Assembly (NCBI GenBank): GCA_025965335.1
Contig: JAOPXC010000442.1
Location: 1 to 61,207 of the forward strand
Origin: Nocardioides sp.
Lineage (GTDB): Bacteria > Actinomycetota > Actinomycetes > Propionibacteriales > Nocardioidaceae
Direction of reading: 5' to 3'
DNA length: 61,207 bases
Position numbers and translations under genes: made by a program. Positions 46,337-54,425 of the stretch are shown in pieces. Within the stretch, counting starts at the first letter, position 1. Each line of letters opens with the position of its first letter. The notes beneath the pieces were generated by a model. That model made no database searches. It was given only the letters and a program-made list of their open reading frames with translations, and was not told the DNA's origin.

Positions 46337-47350
46337 GTGGCCCAGTCACCGCCCCGAAACCACCGGGCCACAGTCGAGCTTCGACGGGGCGAGCTGACCG
46401 AGCTGTGCGAACGCGCGCTGCTCGTGAGCGGCGCCTCCCCTGCCCAGGCGACCGTGCTCGCCGCGGCGACCGCGGAAGCCGAGCTGCTGGGTCGGCGTCC
46501 GGTGGGTGTGTCCCATCTCGTCGACTACGTCGACGGCTTTCGCAACGGCCGCATCGCTCCGAGCTCACCGTCCCTGGAGCGGCGCACCGCGGTGATCTCG
46601 ACGGTCGACTGTCGCGGCGGCCTCGCCCAGCACGGCTTCGACGTGGCCCTGCCCGGCCTGTGCGCCAGGGCCACCGAGCACGGACTGTCGGTCGCCGCCT
46701 TGCGGCACTGTTTCACCGCAGGCGAGCTCGACTACTACATCCGTCGACTCAACCGGCGCGGGCTGATGGGGCTGGCGTGTGCCAACTCGCCGGCGCTGGT
46801 GACGGTGGCCGGGGCGCGCGGCCCGCTCCTCGGCTCCAATCCACTGGCATTCGGCGTCCCGCTCCCCCACGGCCGACGACTCGCCTTCGACCAGGCCTCC
46901 AGCGCGACGGCCTGGGTGGCGGTGCGTGAAGCAGCGATGCGCGACGAACCGATCCCCACCTCTTGGGCCGTCGACAACCTGGGCGCACCGACGACGTCAG
47001 CGGAGGCCGCCCTCGCTGGAGCCCTGTTGCCCTTCGGCGGCTACAAGGGCGGCAACATCGCCCTGCTCGTCGAGGTGCTCGCCACGCTGAGCGGCGGCCT
47101 GTTCTCGGTGGACGCGCCGCCTTTCAACCACGGCGCCACCTCGCCCTCGGTGGGCGTGGTGGTGGTCGCGGTCTCGGTGGACGCACTGGACCCGGGCTAC
47201 CTCAGCCGGCTCGACGCCCAGCTCGATCGATGGAAGGCGGACTACGGCGCCAACCCCGACGTCTGGACGGCCCACCACGAGGCAGCGTCCTGTTTGATGT
47301 CACCGGACCTGTACGAACAACTGCGTTCACTCGCCACGGCGGAGGGCTGA
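46337..47350 (+). CDS. Malate/L-lactate dehydrogenase-2 family oxidoreductase, probable delta1-pyrroline-2-carboxylate reductase
   Basis: About 337 residues from GTG 46337, 4 bp after pruA. GPLLGSNPLAFGVPLPHGRR and FGGYKGGNIALLVEVLATLS are the cofactor signatures of the Ldh2/DpkA family. Members reduce Pyr2C or Pip2C to L-proline or L-pipecolate, or act on malate or ureidoglycolate. Next to an aconitase-X-type 3-hydroxyproline dehydratase, which releases Pyr2C, the proline-forming activity is the best fit: 3-hydroxyproline to Pyr2C to proline, then into the ProDH-P5CDH pathway upstream. Confidence 0.75.
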   Translation: MAQSPPRNHRATVELRRGELTELCERALLVSGASPAQATVLAAATAEAELLGRRPVGVSHLVDYVDGFRNGRIAPSSPSLERRTAVISTVDCRGGLAQHGFDVALPGLCARATEHGLSVAALRHCFTAGELDYYIRRLNRRGLMGLACANSPALVTVAGARGPLLGSNPLAFGVPLPHGRRLAFDQASSATAWVAVREAAMRDEPIPTSWAVDNLGAPTTSAEAALAGALLPFGGYKGGNIALLVEVLATLSGGLFSVDAPPFNHGATSPSVGVVVVAVSVDALDPGYLSRLDAQLDRWKADYGANPDVWTAHHEAASCLMSPDLYEQLRSLATAEG

Positions 47351-47353
47351 TCC

Positions 47354-48142
47354 ATGCCGATCGACCGGACAGTCACTCGCCTGTCGATCACTCCGGTCAA
47401 GGGACTACTGCTTCACCACCCCGACTCGATTGATCTGACAGCTCAGGGCGCCGTGGGTGACAGGCAGTTCTACCTCGTCGATGACGCGGGGCAGATTCAG
47501 AGCTGCACGCACAACCCCGGCCTGGCCGGACTCGAAGCGGCGTACGACCTGGAGAGTCGTCGACTCCAGGTCACCCGCGGGGATCAGGTGCTGCTGGGCG
47601 GGATCATCGAGCCGTCCACGGCTGTGAGCACCGACATGTGGGGTCTCCGCACGATCACGTCCGACGTCGTCGCGAACCCCCTCTGGAGCACGTTCTTCTC
47701 CGACACAGTGGGCAGGCGAGTCCATCTGGTCCAGGCCCGCGGGTCCGCATATGACGTCTGGCCCGTGACCCTGCTCGGAACCAGTTCTGTGGAGGAACTG
47801 GCCCGCCAGGCGGGCCTGTCCGGCGTCGACTCGCGTCGTTTCCGCATGCTCATCGAGTTCTCGGGCGGCGAACCGCACCTGGAGGATTCCTGGGACGGGA
47901 TGGTCCTGGAGATCGGCCATGCGGTCCTGTGCGGTGGTGGTCCGGTCAAACGGTGCGCGGCGACCACTCGCAACCCCGACTCCGGCGCGGTGGACCTCCA
48001 GACGCTCCGCCTGATCACGTCCTACCGCGGTCGACAGGACTCGGTGTTCGGCGTCGGCGCGACCTTCGGGGTCTACGCCGACGTGATAGAGCCCGGCACG
48101 ATCTCCGTCGGGGACGTCCTCAGGGTCCGCACCGACACCTGA
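47354..48142 (+). CDS. MOSC-domain protein (YcbX/mARC-like N-hydroxylated compound reductase component)
   Basis: 262 residues. The N-terminal beta-barrel starts VTRLSITPVKGLLLHHPDSI. The MOSC core includes VDSRRFRMLIEFSGGEPHLE and the Moco-ligand Cys in GGGPVKRCAATTRNPDSGAV. MOSC proteins of this branch bind Mo cofactor and reduce N-oxygenated substrates. It has no C-terminal ferredoxin, so it would need a partner. It is 4 bp after the Pyr2C-reductase-like gene in the same operon. A role on N-oxides or N-hydroxy intermediates of this pathway is speculative. Confidence 0.75.
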   Translation: MPIDRTVTRLSITPVKGLLLHHPDSIDLTAQGAVGDRQFYLVDDAGQIQSCTHNPGLAGLEAAYDLESRRLQVTRGDQVLLGGIIEPSTAVSTDMWGLRTITSDVVANPLWSTFFSDTVGRRVHLVQARGSAYDVWPVTLLGTSSVEELARQAGLSGVDSRRFRMLIEFSGGEPHLEDSWDGMVLEIGHAVLCGGGPVKRCAATTRNPDSGAVDLQTLRLITSYRGRQDSVFGVGATFGVYADVIEPGTISVGDVLRVRTDT

Positions 48143-48168
48143 GCGGGATGGGACGCTTGTGCAGCCGG

Positions 48169-49449
48169 CTACCTGGCGACGCTTCTCGGTCGACGCGCCC
48201 ATGCGGGCTCGGCGGTCACCGGCCGCCCGAGGACGGCTGATTCGACGCAGTCCTGCGTCGAGCCGAAGAAGACCCCACGGTTGATCAATCCCGGCCCGTA
48301 GTGGGCGAACTTGCCGGAGTTGGTCATCACGCCGACAGTGCCGCTAGGGAGTTGCTGCTCGTTGAGCATGCACAGGCAGGTGTCAGTGCTGACTCGAGCC
48401 CCGAAATCGGTGAGCACGTCGAGCAGACCTTGTTTCTCGGCCTGTCCGTGGACGACCCGGCTGGTGGTGACCAGGAAGTCGACCCCGGCCGCCTTCTTCC
48501 GGCCGCGCACCTGCTCGGCCAGCTCGACGAAGTCACCCAGGGTGGCGTGCGGGCTCCCGATCACCACGGAGTCGAGCTCCTGACCTCGCCCGCTGGACAT
48601 GTCCTGCCACACGTGAAGCAAGTCCTCCGGAGTCACGATGAGCGTGCGGTCCGGCTCACGACCACCCAGCGCGGCCTGCAGCGTCGGTGCCTCCGGGGTG
48701 AACCCGACCATGTGGAACAGACCAACCGCCCCAGCAGTCGCCACCGTCGAACAGAACGCCTTCAACGCCTCGAGCGACGGCGCCTGACGCATGCCCACGA
48801 TCACCGGAATGTGGCTGCCAGCTTCCTTGCCGATCAGGTAGCCGAGCACGGAGTAGAAGGAAGGATCGGGGTCCAGGACGTCAGGCACCTTGACCAGGAA
48901 GTTGCCCACCCGGTTCTCGCTGCGATGCAACCCGGAATAGGGCACCCGCCCGGTGATGGCAGCACACACATCCATGAAGTCACCGTGCCGGTTGGTCCTG
49001 GCGCCGATCACGCTGTTCGCGTAGACGATCGCGTTCGACTCCGCCCAGAGGATGTCCTGCCCGAACACCGGAGCATCGGGAAACACATAGGGCGTGCACG
49101 AGAAGATCGGCTGGCACCCCATGGCCTCCAGCGCTGCGGCCAGTCGGTCAGCGTTCCGCGCGTACTCCTCGTCCACGCCCGACACCTGCGGTTGGCTCCG
49201 GTCGATCGAGATCGCGTTGACAGTGGTGGGCACGCGCACCTTTGCGCCGTCTGCCAGCCACTGCTCGATGACCTGGAGGCTCCCTCGTCCGGTGTAGATG
49301 CTGCCGCCGACATGCACCTTGGAGATGTCGATCAGCTTCGGTGCACCCTGGATCTCGGCGATTCGGACGATGATGCGCATCGCGCGCCTGGCGGCCCCGC
49401 CTTCACTGCCCGCGAGCATGGCCCGGTCGACATCCGACAGCTCAACCAT
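48169..49449 (-). CDS. Aconitase X large subunit, probable cis-3-hydroxy-L-proline dehydratase
   Basis: 426 residues from MVELSDVDRAMLAGSEGG, the AcnX catalytic-chain opening. The region SKVHVGGSIYTGRGSLQVIE contacts the small subunit. Cys and Asp/Asn residues in GARTNRHGDFMDVCAAITGR and DTCLCMLNEQQLPSGTVGV correspond to AcnX cluster/metal positions, and MTNSGKFAHYGPGLINRGVF is a conserved C-terminal segment. AcnX in split form dehydrates cis-3-hydroxyproline to Pyr2C. It overlaps the small-subunit gene by 8 bp. Confidence 0.85.
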   Translation of the reverse strand: MVELSDVDRAMLAGSEGGAARRAMRIIVRIAEIQGAPKLIDISKVHVGGSIYTGRGSLQVIEQWLADGAKVRVPTTVNAISIDRSQPQVSGVDEEYARNADRLAAALEAMGCQPIFSCTPYVFPDAPVFGQDILWAESNAIVYANSVIGARTNRHGDFMDVCAAITGRVPYSGLHRSENRVGNFLVKVPDVLDPDPSFYSVLGYLIGKEAGSHIPVIVGMRQAPSLEALKAFCSTVATAGAVGLFHMVGFTPEAPTLQAALGGREPDRTLIVTPEDLLHVWQDMSSGRGQELDSVVIGSPHATLGDFVELAEQVRGRKKAAGVDFLVTTSRVVHGQAEKQGLLDVLTDFGARVSTDTCLCMLNEQQLPSGTVGVMTNSGKFAHYGPGLINRGVFFGSTQDCVESAVLGRPVTAEPAWARRPRSVAR

Positions 49450-49888
49450 GAAGAACCACCCGACCGTCGGCGAAGAGCTCGGCCCTCTTGGCAGCCAGGG
49501 CCAGCTCGAAGTCAGCGTCGTCGAGCACAACCACCGGAATCCCTCGGCCGTTGAACTCCTCGTTCACGACCACGCCCAGCGCAATGATCTCGTCGATGTG
49601 GTTCATCACGATGCCGGCAGGAGCGACGCCGGCTACCAGCGAGTCTAGGAGGACGTAGCTCCCGGTGCTCGAACCCTTCCCCTTAGGAAGCACCAGCACT
49701 GCGCCGGCCAGCGACTGACCCCTGAGCGAGTGTCGCTGGTCGATCACCGTGCCGGTCGCGGGATCCACGCCGCCCCAGAAGCTGAGCATCTGGCGGCTCG
49801 CCACCACGGCCCCGGAGGCCTCACCGGCAACGAGCACCTGAGCTGCCCGGATCGTCGTACTCGCCCCGGCGCCCGCCCCCGAGCTCAC
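49442..49888 (-). CDS. Aconitase X small (swivel, DUF126) subunit
   Basis: 148 residues from GTG 49888. The swivelling domain reads SFWGGVDPATGTVIDQRHSL then RGQSLAGAVLVLPKGKGSST with the catalytic Ser in GKGSSTGSYVLL. LGVVVNEEFNGRGIPVVVLD closes the domain. It pairs with the large subunit downstream and overlaps the M24 gene upstream by 4 bp. Confidence 0.87.
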   Translation of the reverse strand: MSSGAGAGASTTIRAAQVLVAGEASGAVVASRQMLSFWGGVDPATGTVIDQRHSLRGQSLAGAVLVLPKGKGSSTGSYVLLDSLVAGVAPAGIVMNHIDEIIALGVVVNEEFNGRGIPVVVLDDADFELALAAKRAELFADGRVVLHG

Positions 49889-51063
49889 AACAGCCTGTCG
49901 TCGACCGGAGCGAAGGAGATCAGCTCCGGCGCTCCGTCGGTGATGATGATCTGCTCCTCGTACTTGGCACCGACCGTTCCACCGACGGCTCCCATGTAAC
50001 CCTCGACGCTGAGCACCATTCCGGGCTCGAGGAGGCCGTCGTGATGGTCATCGATCTTGACCACGGGGTACTCGTCCGCGGCGCCGCAGCCGTGAGCGAT
50101 GAAGGGGTATTTCTGCTGGCGGTAGCGCTCCGGGATACGGATTCCCAGCTTCTCCCCCAGCTCGGCGAAGCTGCGTCCGGCCAGGAACTCGGGGATGCTC
50201 TCGTGCACGAACCCATGCGCAGCCTGATAGACCGCTCGCTGCTCTCCGCTCGCTGGTCGGTCGCCACAGAGGTAGGTGCGCGAGATGTCGGTCAGGTAGC
50301 CGAACGGACCCACGAGATCGGTGTCGAAAGCCACCAGATCGCCGTCCTCGACCACGCGATGGCTCGCCTCCTGCATCCACGGGTTGGTCCTGGGCCCCGA
50401 GCTGAGCAGCCTGGCTTCGGCGTGCAAGGCACCGTGAGAGAAGGTTTCGCGAGCCAGGTCGGCCCACAACTCGTTCTCCGTCTTGCCAGGCGTGAGGTGC
50501 TGGAGGAACCCGAGGACGGCCTCGTCGACCAGGCGTGCGTTGTCGCGGTGGATGTCGAGCTCGATGGGGGTCTTCACTGCCCTGGCCGTCTCGAAGACAG
50601 GTATCGCGTCGACCACCTGAACTCCGCGGGCTGCGAGCTCGATGAAGACGACCGCATCAGCACGGTCCACGCCGAGCGGCTCATGTCGGAGCCCCCGCGC
50701 GTCCAGCTCGCTGACGATGTCGGCGATCGCCGTCCCGGCATCTCTCCGACTGTTGGGCCCCGAGCCGAAGAAGGAGAAGCCAGAGGCTTCGCGGATGTCA
50801 CCGTCCCAGCTCGAACGACTCGCGTGCATTTCTTCGGTGCCGTCCCACAGGATCGGGTCGTGCTCGGCGAAGACCAGCGCCCACCGGTAGGAACAGTGCA
50901 GGTTGAACACCAGAGAAGGGCCGTCGCAGGTCGCGTAACGGACGTTCGCCGGATCGAAGAGCAGTGCGGCGGCCAGCCCAGCCGCCCTCATGCCGGTCTG
51001 TGCTCGTTCGAGACGCCCAGCGCTCAAGGCCTTGCCGTCGACGGACAATCTCGCACCACTCAT
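49885..51063 (-). CDS. M24-family metalloenzyme resembling the DMSP lyase DddP
   Basis: 392 residues from ATG 51063. FDPANVRYATCDGP near the start and RLLSSGPRTNPWMQEASHRV, AFDTDLVGPFGYLTDISRTY, FIAHGCGAADEYPVV, LSVEGYMGAVGG and YEEQIIITDG near the C terminus keep every metal-ligand position of the M24 fold (D-x-D, D, H, E, E). The segments SGPRTNPW and FDTDLVG with TDISR closely follow DddP as I recall it. DddP cleaves dimethylsulfoniopropionate to DMS and acrylate. Alternatives are an Xaa-Pro peptidase or ectoine/creatinase-type hydrolase. Its operon position beside 3-hydroxyproline and betaine genes leaves the substrate open. Confidence 0.7.
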   Translation of the reverse strand: MSGARLSVDGKALSAGRLERAQTGMRAAGLAAALLFDPANVRYATCDGPSLVFNLHCSYRWALVFAEHDPILWDGTEEMHASRSSWDGDIREASGFSFFGSGPNSRRDAGTAIADIVSELDARGLRHEPLGVDRADAVVFIELAARGVQVVDAIPVFETARAVKTPIELDIHRDNARLVDEAVLGFLQHLTPGKTENELWADLARETFSHGALHAEARLLSSGPRTNPWMQEASHRVVEDGDLVAFDTDLVGPFGYLTDISRTYLCGDRPASGEQRAVYQAAHGFVHESIPEFLAGRSFAELGEKLGIRIPERYRQQKYPFIAHGCGAADEYPVVKIDDHHDGLLEPGMVLSVEGYMGAVGGTVGAKYEEQIIITDGAPELISFAPVDDRLL

Positions 51064-51102
51064 CACGAACCGTGTCCTTTCAGCGCGTCGCTCGACAATC
51101 GG

Positions 51103-51141
51103 GAATGTCTTCCCGGCCCGTTGCAGGCCGGGAAGACGTTC
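51103..51141. terminator. Strong hairpin between fdhA and the M24 gene
   Basis: GTCTTCCCGGCC (51107-51118) and GGCCGGGAAGAC (51126-51137) pair perfectly over 12 bp with a 7-nt loop, and pairing extends to 16 bp allowing one G-U. It lies just after the fdhA stop on the minus strand and probably ends or attenuates transcription into the M24-AcnX genes. Confidence 0.7.
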
Positions 51142-51148
51142 GCTCCCG

Positions 51149-52363
51149 TCAGGCGGGGACCATTCCGTGCGGGTCGATGACGAACTTCTGAGCTGCGCCC
51201 TTGTCGAACTCGGCGTAGCCACGCGGAGCCTCGTCCAGGCTGATCGTCGTCGCGTTGACGGCCCTGGCGATGTGCGCCTTGTCGGCCAGGATCAGGTTCA
51301 TCAGCTGCCGGTTGTACTGCTTCACCGGGCACTGACCCGTGACGAACGTGTGCGACTTCGCCCAGCCGAGACCGAGGCGCACGCCGATCTGGCCCTGCTT
51401 CGCCGCGTTGTCGCGCGCCCCCGGGTCACCCGTCACGTAGAGGCCGGGGATGCCGAGGGAGGCACCGGCGCGTGCCACGTCCATGATGTCGTTGAGGACG
51501 GTGGCCGGGGCTTCCTCGGCATCCTGTCCGTGGCCACGAGCCTCGAAACCCACCGCATCGACGGCAGCGTCCACCACGGGCTCGCCCAAGATGTCGGCGA
51601 TGATGTCGGCCAGGTTGTCACCCGTCGTCAGGTCCGCGGTCTCGCAGCCGAAGCTCGCCGCCTGCTTGAGCCGATCGGCGTTCATGTCACCGACGATGAC
51701 GGTCGCCGCGCCGAGGAGCTGGGCGGAGTATGCCGCCGCGAGGCCCACCGGACCCGCGCCGGCGACGTATACCGTGGAACCGGTGGTCACGCCCGCCGTG
51801 TAGGCGCCGTGGTACCCGGTCGGGAAGATGTCGGAGAGCATCGTCAGGTCGAGGATCTTCTCCAGCGCCTGGTCCCGGTCGGGGAACTTCAACAGGTTGA
51901 AGTCGGCGAACGGGATCATGACGTACTCCGCCTGGCCGCCCAGCCAACCGCCCATGTCAACGTAGCCGTACGCCGCGCCGGCCCGGGCCGGGTTGACGTT
52001 GAGGCAGATGCCGGTCTTGCCCTCGTTGCACATCCGGCAGCGGCCGCATGCGATGTTGAACGGCACCGAGCAGATGTCGCCGACTTCGTGGAAGAGGACG
52101 TCGTCGCCGATCTCGACGATCTCGCCGGTGATCTCGTGGCCCAGCGTCTGGCCCTCCGCCGCAGTGGTCCGGCCGCGCACCATGTGCTGATCACTGCCGC
52201 AGATGTTCGTGGTGACGAGCTTGAGGATCGCGGCATGGGGGGCAGCCTGCTTGATGCCCATCCCGGCGGCGACCTCCTTGGGGATCTCCAGCTTGGGGTA
52301 GTCGATGTCCTCGATCGCGACCTTCCCAGGCCCGTTGTAGACGACGACCCTGTTGTCTGCCAT
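51149..52363 (-). CDS. fdhA: Glutathione-independent formaldehyde dehydrogenase (zinc MDR family)
   Basis: 404 residues from ATG 52363. LVTTNICGSDQHMVRGRTTA then GQTLGHEITGEIVEIG carries the catalytic-zinc Cys and His. The structural zinc Cys are in FNIACGRCRMCNEGKTGICL. LSDIFPTGYHGAYTAGV and VYVAGAGPVGLAAAYSAQLL (NAD site) match Pseudomonas putida-type FdhA. It removes formaldehyde made by Rieske and flavin-dependent N-demethylation. It sits downstream of the betaine transporter, separated by a hairpin. Confidence 0.92.
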   Translation of the reverse strand: MADNRVVVYNGPGKVAIEDIDYPKLEIPKEVAAGMGIKQAAPHAAILKLVTTNICGSDQHMVRGRTTAAEGQTLGHEITGEIVEIGDDVLFHEVGDICSVPFNIACGRCRMCNEGKTGICLNVNPARAGAAYGYVDMGGWLGGQAEYVMIPFADFNLLKFPDRDQALEKILDLTMLSDIFPTGYHGAYTAGVTTGSTVYVAGAGPVGLAAAYSAQLLGAATVIVGDMNADRLKQAASFGCETADLTTGDNLADIIADILGEPVVDAAVDAVGFEARGHGQDAEEAPATVLNDIMDVARAGASLGIPGLYVTGDPGARDNAAKQGQIGVRLGLGWAKSHTFVTGQCPVKQYNRQLMNLILADKAHIARAVNATTISLDEAPRGYAEFDKGAAQKFVIDPHGMVPA

Positions 52364-52450
52364 GTCGGTGACTCCGTCCTGCTTCTGGTGGGGGGTGCAG
52401 TGCTTGTTGCGCCAGCGGCGCCGTCGGTGTGACGCGCCCAGGCAGCACCC

Positions 52451-52478
52451 CGGGGGCACGGGACTTCCCGTGCCCCCG
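52451..52478. terminator. Hairpin between the transporter binding-protein gene and fdhA
   Basis: CGGGGGCACGGG (52451-52462), loop ACTT, CCCGTGCCCCCG (52467-52478): a perfect 12-bp GC stem in the 142-bp gap after the substrate-binding-protein stop. It fits a rho-independent-like terminator or a 3' mRNA stabiliser for the ABC operon. Confidence 0.7.
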
Positions 52479-52505
52479 AAGGTGGACCTGGTGACGTCGA
52501 GCCGG

Positions 52506-53420
52506 TCAGCCCTTGAGGCTCACCGCGAGATCGTCGGCGTACCCAGGGTTGTCCTTGAGCCATTCCTTGGCGGCCTCGGTCTCCTTGCCCTGGCCGTACT
52601 TGTTGGCGACCAGGTCCTCCAAGGTGTTGTACTGCTCGTCGTCCAGCTTGAAGTTCTTCAGCATGTCGGCGACCTCCGGGAAGTCCCCGGAGAACCCCGC
52701 GCGAGCAATGACGTGCAGGTCCTCGGGCTCTCCGTAGGCGCCCTCGGGGTCCTCGAGCGCCCGGATTGGGAATGCGCCATTGGCCCAGAACGGCTTCCAC
52801 ATCGTCACGACGATGGGCTCCTCTGCTTCGGTGGCCTTCTTCAGCTCCGTGAGCATCGCGGCCGTCGAGGACGTCACCAGCTTGAGGTCGCTGTCGAGGC
52901 CGTACGTCGGGAACACCGACTTCTGGGTCAACTCCGTGAGCCCGGCCCCCGGCTCGATCCCGATGACCTGACCACCGAACTCGTCCGCGTGGCTGGGCAG
53001 TTCGTCGATCGATGCGACGTCCGAGTAGGTCGGCACGGCGAGGAAGGAGGTCGCACCCTCGTAGTAGACGCCGACGTCCTCGAGATCACCACCGAACCGT
53101 TCCCAGTAGGTCGCGTGAGTCTTGTCCTTCCAGGAGGACGACAGGACGTCGATGTCGCCGTTGGAGAGCGCCGTGTACATCGGGGCGTTGTCGCTGATCT
53201 CCTTGACCTCAACGGTGTAGCCGTTGTCCTCCAGGATGTCCTTGAGCAGGCCCGTCGTGCCGGTCTCGTCTGTCCACCCCGGGATCACCCCCATCGTGAT
53301 GGTCTTGTCCCCAGCACTCCCCTCACTCCCGCTGCTGTCGCTGCAGCCGGTCGCCACCATGGCAAGTGCGGTCATGGTGATGCCGACTCCCATCGGCAGG
53401 CTGATGTGTCGCTTCGTCAT
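52506..53420 (-). CDS. proX: Glycine betaine/proline betaine ABC transporter, substrate-binding lipoprotein
   Basis: 304 residues. The lipoprotein signal is MTKRHISLPMGVGITMTALA with lipobox MVATGC. The mature OpuAC fold starts KTITMGVIPGWTDETGTTGL. Aromatic residues typical of quaternary-amine cages are at GWTD, SSSWKDKTHATYWERFG and VVTMWKPFWANG. It captures betaine-type solutes outside the membrane. It is last of the three transporter genes (42 bp after the permease). Which betaine it prefers is not readable. Confidence 0.9.
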   Translation of the reverse strand: MTKRHISLPMGVGITMTALAMVATGCSDSSGSEGSAGDKTITMGVIPGWTDETGTTGLLKDILEDNGYTVEVKEISDNAPMYTALSNGDIDVLSSSWKDKTHATYWERFGGDLEDVGVYYEGATSFLAVPTYSDVASIDELPSHADEFGGQVIGIEPGAGLTELTQKSVFPTYGLDSDLKLVTSSTAAMLTELKKATEAEEPIVVTMWKPFWANGAFPIRALEDPEGAYGEPEDLHVIARAGFSGDFPEVADMLKNFKLDDEQYNTLEDLVANKYGQGKETEAAKEWLKDNPGYADDLAVSLKG

Positions 53421-53462
53421 TCCGTATTTCCTCTCTGAGGCCGCGCTGGCCGATGGTGCGCT

Positions 53463-54425
53463 CTAGGCGCTGATCTTGGTGGGGACGTCGAGCGGTGCTA
53501 CCTCTTCGTGCTCCTGCTCGCTTTCGGTGATCGAGTCGTCGTCGATCGACGAACTCCGCTTGCGCCGCAGGATCCCGAGGCCGCTGCCGCCCTGTCCGAT
53601 GGACGCCGTGACCCGGTCGAGGTAGATGGCCAGGATCACCACCGACAGACCTGCCTCGAACCCGAGGCCAAGGTCGAGCGTGGCGATCGCCTGGGTCACC
53701 TGGCCGCCCAGTCCCTCGGCCCCGACCAAGCCCGCGATCACCGCCATCGACAGCGCCAGCATGATGACCTGGTTGATGCCGGCCATGATCGTCGGCATTG
53801 CCAATGGCAGCTGCACGCCCAGCAGCGTCTGCCGAGGTGTGGCGCCGAAAGCCTGAGCCGCCTCGACGACCTCCGCGTCCACCTGTCGGATGCCCAGCTC
53901 GGTGAACCGGACCCCGGGCGGAAGCGCGAAGATGATCGTCGCAACAACACCCGGAACGACACCGATGCTGAACATCGTGACCACGGGCACCAGCCACACC
54001 ATCGCAGGCATGGTCTGCATCAGGTCCATGACCGGTTTGAACACGGCGCTCGCGTGGTCGTTTCGTGCCGCGAGCACTCCCAACGGGACCGCGAGGACAA
54101 CGGCCACCAGGGTGGCGACCAGAACGAGCGCGAGCGTCTGCATCGCGGTGGCCCACTGCTCCATGCTGATGACGAACAGCAAGCCGAGCAGGGCCAAGAG
54201 GGCGAACCTCCATCCTCTGACCAGCAAACCGATCAGCGCGAAGATCAACGTGGTGACAACCGGATCGGGCGCCTGCAGCACCGAGATCAGTCCGTCGATG
54301 ACGGAGTTCCCGAGATTGGTGACGGCGTCGAAGAACCACTCGAAGTTCGTGGTCAGCCAGTCGAAGAAGTCTTGGATCCGATCACCGACCGGAATCCTGG
54401 GGATCTTGATGTCGAGGACCCTCAT
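53463..54425 (-). CDS. proW: Betaine ABC transporter permease
   Basis: 320 residues from MRVLDIKIPRIPVGDRIQDF. It has six or seven hydrophobic segments (ALLALLGLLFVISMEQWATA, VLVATLVAVVLAVPLGVLAA) and the coupling-helix EAA-like loop VVEAAQAFGATPRQTLLGVQ. C-terminal tail acidic (DDDSITESEQEHEE). It overlaps the ATPase gene by 4 bp; larger in-frame starts lie inside that gene and are rejected. Confidence 0.92.
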   Translation of the reverse strand: MRVLDIKIPRIPVGDRIQDFFDWLTTNFEWFFDAVTNLGNSVIDGLISVLQAPDPVVTTLIFALIGLLVRGWRFALLALLGLLFVISMEQWATAMQTLALVLVATLVAVVLAVPLGVLAARNDHASAVFKPVMDLMQTMPAMVWLVPVVTMFSIGVVPGVVATIIFALPPGVRFTELGIRQVDAEVVEAAQAFGATPRQTLLGVQLPLAMPTIMAGINQVIMLALSMAVIAGLVGAEGLGGQVTQAIATLDLGLGFEAGLSVVILAIYLDRVTASIGQGGSGLGILRRKRSSSIDDDSITESEQEHEEVAPLDVPTKISA

